Below, piece after piece: positions 59,630 through 64,000 of a stretch of 64,000 bases of DNA (position 1 is the first letter of the stretch; each line of letters opens with the position of its first letter). The position numbers were made by a program, and so were the translations under genes. This DNA is from Pomphorhynchus laevis (Eukaryota; Acanthocephala; Palaeacanthocephala; Echinorhynchida; Pomphorhynchidae): the NCBI GenBank assembly GCA_012934845.2, contig WNNJ02002721.1, positions 1-64,000 of the forward strand, in the 5' to 3' direction. The notes under the pieces were generated by a model, which saw nothing but the letters and a program-made list of their open reading frames with translations, ran no database searches and was not told where the DNA came from.

Positions 59630-61142
59630 AATCGAAAGCAGAAGTTTGTCTGTTGGAAGGATAGAGCATTGAGCTGGATTGGAAAAATAGGTATTGATAA
59701 AGTGTTGGAAGAGTCACTATCCCTACATAATTATGCAGCCACTAAACCACCTCAACTAATCCCGCCTTGGAGAGACTTTAGGAGTAGATATATATCTGTC
59801 ACAGATATTCTTAACTCCTAGGGGCCTCTTCCTGGCATCTCCAAATCCACCCCTCCACTCTCTTATCGTGTCTGTCAGCTTTTGACAGCCGAACAAGAAG
59901 AGAAGTGGGCGTCACAATGCTTTAAGCCACCCCATTCGATGTAGCTGGCATCAACATTAGTAGAAGAGTTTCGATTCAGAATTCCCTCGTGTCGATTTAC
60001 GAAAACGCACTTGCGCGTAAAATTCGCGATCATCTAAATAGGCGAAATTTAATCCCACCAGGTTTTCATGGGTTCGTCAAAGGTCGCTCGGTCCATTCAG
60101 CTGTAGGGTAAGTGCATCAGTTTTGATGCTTGGTTTTTTTTGATCTTTTTTCCTTGATTTTTCTGCTGCAATTGACCGCATCTCCATTCCCTTTGTTATC
60201 TCTTCTCTCAGGTCCCATGGGTTGCCTGCGAAAATTGTTAACAGGGTGGATATACTGCTGTACACAAAGCGATTCTATTATGAAGACAACCCTGTTGCGG
60301 TTCAGTTCTACCCTATTACAGGCGTGCCCAAAGGATCCCCTCTTTCTCTATCTTGTATCTTGCTGCCTCCGTTGAACTCTTTAAAATATTTAAACGCGAA
60401 CAACGTTTAGTGGTATACGCTGATGATACCACACCCCTGGTCTCTGGAAGCAGGAGCAAAGACGTAGTCTCGGACATCAGCCGATTCCTTTAAGATTAAA
60501 AGACCACTTAACCCACTCCAATCTCATTTTAAACTCCGCCAAACCGCAGGTGGTGGTCTTCCATGGCGCCCCTGCAACAATGCAAAAACTTAAGAGATTA
60601 GCACTCTCTGCACTCTCGTCCATTTTGACTAATCAACCCATTTCTGTCTTCACGAGTTGAGTGAAATAACTGAGGTTCACCGTTACGGTGAACTGGTCAG
60701 CGAAAACTAACCTGGATAGAGTAAAACGTTTTCTGAAGAGAGCTAGATGGGCCCTGAAACGATCCCAGCATCTATCATTGAAAGGGAAAACCCAGGTGCG
60801 CATATGGGGGCACTTGGGCTATCTCGGAATTAATTTTCTTTTCTAGAGGACGTCCGCCTGAGCAAAGGCTAAGGTTTCTCAAGATCTTCGCCTCTAGTTT
60901 ACCCAGCATAGTCCGCCTCGATTGGAATCTTCGGGGGGGGTGAAATACCCCGGGTGGTTTAGTCGTAAGGCGGCGTGTTGGATTGGCTGGTGGGCACAGA
61001 TCCCACCGGATCTGAGGCCAGAAAATTGGTGGTCTCAACAGACGATATACGAAGAATATCTGACACATCTTCTTTTTCTTCTTTTTTTAATGACACATCC
61101 CCATGTACTAATTTTGTGAGAGAAAATCTTTATTTCGTTTAT
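59630..61142 (+). mobile_element. LINE-B copy 3: 5'-truncated
   Basis: Starts at sequence equivalent to about 12096 of copy 1 (GAAGTTTGTCTGTTGGAAGG). It runs through the reverse transcriptase: GFHGFVKGRSVHS, then YPITGVPKGSPLSL at 60222-60410 and VVYADDTT near 60412, and C-terminal RPPEQRLRFLKI near 60850. It ends with a pyrimidine-rich 3' UTR and a CTTTATTTCGTTTATTG end near 61142. A block of about 45 bp just before FRIQNSLV is missing relative to copy 1, and there are several stops. A 97-codon minus-strand frame at 60775-61068 is a shadow. Confidence 0.85.
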
Positions 61143-61385
61143 TGAAAATCGAAAGCATTTCAATAAAATTTCATTATATTTTTAATTTAATAAAAACTGA
61201 TATTATATTTTTTAATTATCATTGATAGTGTGATGAAAATTACCTTACCTATATTGTAAATCTTAACCCTTAATGTTAACTATTTACAATTACTGATTTA
61301 CTACTTTGTTTTGTAGATATTACTCAATAAAGCTTTTTACAAGCGTATCTGTTTACACTACAATTTATCGAGTAATATTATCTCT
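61143..61385. other. AT-rich leader before the Ty3/gypsy-type element
   Basis: Contains ACTCAATAAAGC near 61322, a polyadenylation-type signal, so this may be part of a 5' LTR and leader. No LTR pair can be tested because the 3' end lies outside the window. Confidence 0.35.
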
Positions 61386-64000
61386 ATGGCGGAATCTCAT
61401 CTACGACCAGAGCGTCTGACGATGTTACCCGACAATCCTAAAGCGCTGGATCACTTCCGTCATTGATGCGTAACGTTTAAAAATTACATTCGAAAGCTGG
61501 CAGTAGAGGTTGAAGACTCGCAACTATACACGCTATTCAATTTCGTATCGCCAGCAGTGTTTAAGCTCATCAGAACATGTGCGAACTACACTGATTCCAT
61601 AAAGTTGCTCAGTGAGCGATATGAGCGGCCAGTTAGCCAAGTATACGCCCGACACATGCTGCGGTGTCGGAAGCAAAGTCCGAATGAAACGTTCGACCAA
61701 TACTTATCCGAACTACGTCTGCTGGCAGCGGAATGCAACTTCGAAGCCATGACCGCCGAGAGCTATCACGATGAGACGCTTCTTGACGCCATAATCACCG
61801 GAATCTATTCTGATCATATTCGCCAACGATTGCTGGAAAACTTCGAATTGCATTTACAAACAGCATGTACTCAAATTCGGTCTCTCGAATTAGCCGAGTC
61901 GAGGGTCAAATCATACGGCGCACCTAACCGGCTTGCATCTGCAGTACATAATGAATCCGTTGAGGAAACGGTACATCCCAACCACAACTCGACAGCCATA
62001 AATGCCGAGCAAGTCGCAGCAGCTGATAAATCAAGTACGTGGAAATGCTACTTCTGCGGTGGAAAATTCATGCATACAAGGAAACATTGTCCCGCACGAA
62101 ATTCGGTATGCAATAAGTGTCAGAAAATAGGACACTTCGCCAGGGTTTGCCGGTCGGGGCACTGTAACGCTGCATTTCAAAGTAACGGCCGGCTTTGCGA
62201 ATCAAGCGGCAGCATTGCTACACAAAAGGTATTTGTTAACGGCATTTGCCTAAACGCTTTATTTGACACCAGGAGCACATTGAACTTCGTAAGCTCGAAT
62301 CACATAACACGATTAAATGTGAAAGTGTGGCGTCTGCAATCCAAAATATCAATGGCATCCTCCGGAATTCAGGTAACTTCAAAAGGTTCGATAACAGTCG
62401 ACATTTGTATGCAAGGAAAGCTATTTTGTAATGTAAAACTACTGATTCTAGACGATCTTTGTTCAGACATCATCCTTGCTATCGACTTTATGAAGAGACA
62501 TTCCAACATACAATTTCGATTTCACGGTCAAGAAGAACCAATTTCATTGAGAGTAATGAACATTGCTGGACCTCCAAATCTATTTGAGCACTTAAAAGAA
62601 AACTGTACACCTATTATTACAAAATCTCGAAAACACACACGCGAGAACTATGCGTTCATACGTAATGAGATAGACAAACTTCTGCGGGAACACATAATTG
62701 AGCCGAGCACATCGCCTTGGCGAGCACAAGCATTCGTGACGACTAACCAGCGAAGAAAGAAACGAATGGTTGTGGACTATTCCAAGACAATAAACCAATA
62801 TACACATCTCGACGTATATCCACTTCCAAACATAGAGAACCTGATCACGGAAATATATCAATACAAATTATTCTCAACTATTGATCTAGAATCCGCCTAT
62901 CACAAAGTCGAAATTCACCCATTCGATCGTCAATATACGGCATTCGAAACATGCGGCAAACTTTATCAATTTACAAGGATTCCTTTTGGTTTAACGAACG
63001 CGGTAGCATGCTTTCATAGAATCATGGATAAAATAATCGTGGACAATGATTTGACAGACACATACGTCTACCTAGACGACATCACTATATGTGGACGCAC
63101 AGAAGAGGAGCATGACCGAAATGTAGATCGATTTCTTTCAGTCTGTACATCATTAAACTTAAAGTTCAACAATGGAAAATGCAAATTCTGTAGAGAAGAA
63201 ATCAACCTTCTCGGATATCAGATCAAAAATGGTAGCTTCAAACCAGACCCCGAACGATTTGAGCATCTGAAATCCCTGCTAATTCCATCATGTCAGTCTG
63301 AACTTAAACGAGTGCAAGGTATGTTTGCTTACTATGCGAATTGGATAGTAAACTTTTCATTCAAAATGGCAAAAATTAAAGTTTCACAGTTTCCCATGAA
63401 TGATGAGGCAATCGCAGCGTTCGAAGGCATAAAATCGGACATAATGAAAGCCGCACTATATCACATTGACAACAATAAGCCATTAACTGTCGAAACTGAC
63501 GCATCCGCGACAACCATAGCCGCATCTCTCAGCCAAGAAGGAAGACCAGTGACCTTTTTCTCTCGTTCGTTGACCAATCCGGAGTCGCGATATTCGGCAA
63601 TTGAGAAAGAAGCGCATGCTATTGTGGAGTCATTTCGAAAGTGGAGACACCACCTTATCGGACGCCCCTTTACGATTATTACTGATCAAAAGTCCGTATC
63701 GTTCATGCTAAACAACAAGAGCAAGATCCAAATCAAAAATGAGAAGATTAATAGATGGCGCCTCGAACTATCAGAGTTCGAATTTAAGATTATCTACAGA
63801 CCTGGCAAACAAAACCACGTTGCCGACACTTTAACGCGAGTCTGCGCAGCAGGGTCTGATCTAGCCTCTCTTAAACAGCTACACGTTGATTTGTGCCATC
63901 CTGGAATACGACGCTTAACAGCATATGTACGAAAAAACAATCTACCGTTTTCATGCGACGACGTAAGACTAACTTGCAATAACTGCTTAGTTTGTTCAGA
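61386..64000 (+). mobile_element. Ty3/gypsy-type LTR retroelement, gag to integrase start, cut by window edge
   Basis: Parts in order on the plus strand: gag-like region from an ATG at 61386, with YARHMLRCRKQ and YLSELRLLAAECNF; two CCHC knuckles at about 62045-62160; an aspartic-protease region about 62220-62480; reverse transcriptase about 62640-63270 with LFSTIDLESAYHKVEIH, IPFGLTNAV and VYLDDI; RNase H about 63470-63830 with LTVETDAS; and the start of an integrase zinc-binding region from about 63870. The gag and pol parts appear to share one frame. It is a fossil copy, largely open with about one or a few breaks in the visible part, and looks comparatively young beside the LINEs here. 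The lineage within Ty3/gypsy is not resolved. Confidence 0.88.

Noticed and set aside
62592-62861. 89-codon minus-strand frame inside the Ty3/gypsy-type element
   Set aside because: Antisense of the reverse-transcriptase region.

Overview
The window is metazoan nuclear DNA, strongly AT-rich and gene-poor. It is made mostly of decayed retroelements and two large, unrelated tandem-repeat arrays. The only intact gene I recognise is a C2HC zinc-finger gene of the ZC2HC1 family (minus strand, 36085-37008). That family and the mixture of CR1-like and I/Jockey-like LINEs, Penelope-like fragments and a Ty3/gypsy-type element suggest an invertebrate. The sequence alone does not let me name the phylum.

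Layout. 1-950: unassigned. 950-3780 (minus): decayed CR1-like LINE (here LINE-C). 4008-8360 (plus): CR1/Jockey-group LINE with ORF1 and ORF2 (LINE-A). 8440-9713: (AT)n flanked by Penelope-like sequence with a GIY-YIG domain. 9715-13665 and 13668-17302: two head-to-tail copies of an I/Jockey-type LINE (LINE-B), the second carrying a foreign reverse-transcriptase fragment. 18815-34510: about 95 monomers of a ~165 bp satellite arranged as ~331 bp dimers, with larger ~990 and ~1325 bp periodicities. 34511-39200: a short low-copy island with the ZC2HC1 gene, a Penelope tail copy and a reversed LINE-B fragment. 39203-54640: four complete units and one partial unit of a ~3.74 kb tandem repeat. 55858-58640: a minus-strand retroelement with a restriction-like-endonuclease type C-terminus, split by a 5'-truncated LINE-A copy. 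58970-59160: inverted Penelope tail copy. 59630-61142: third plus-strand LINE-B copy. 61386-64000: a Ty3/gypsy-type element that runs off the window.

The gene does not appear to work with its neighbours; it sits between two tandem arrays, a setting typical of pericentromeric or other heterochromatin. The observations most worth following are the dimeric satellite with nested higher-order periodicity, the nearly identical 3.74 kb units that each carry a TATAAAAG box, and a 3' hairpin shared by two LINE-A copies in which two base pairs have changed while pairing is kept. No CRISPR array, rRNA or tRNA gene was recognised.
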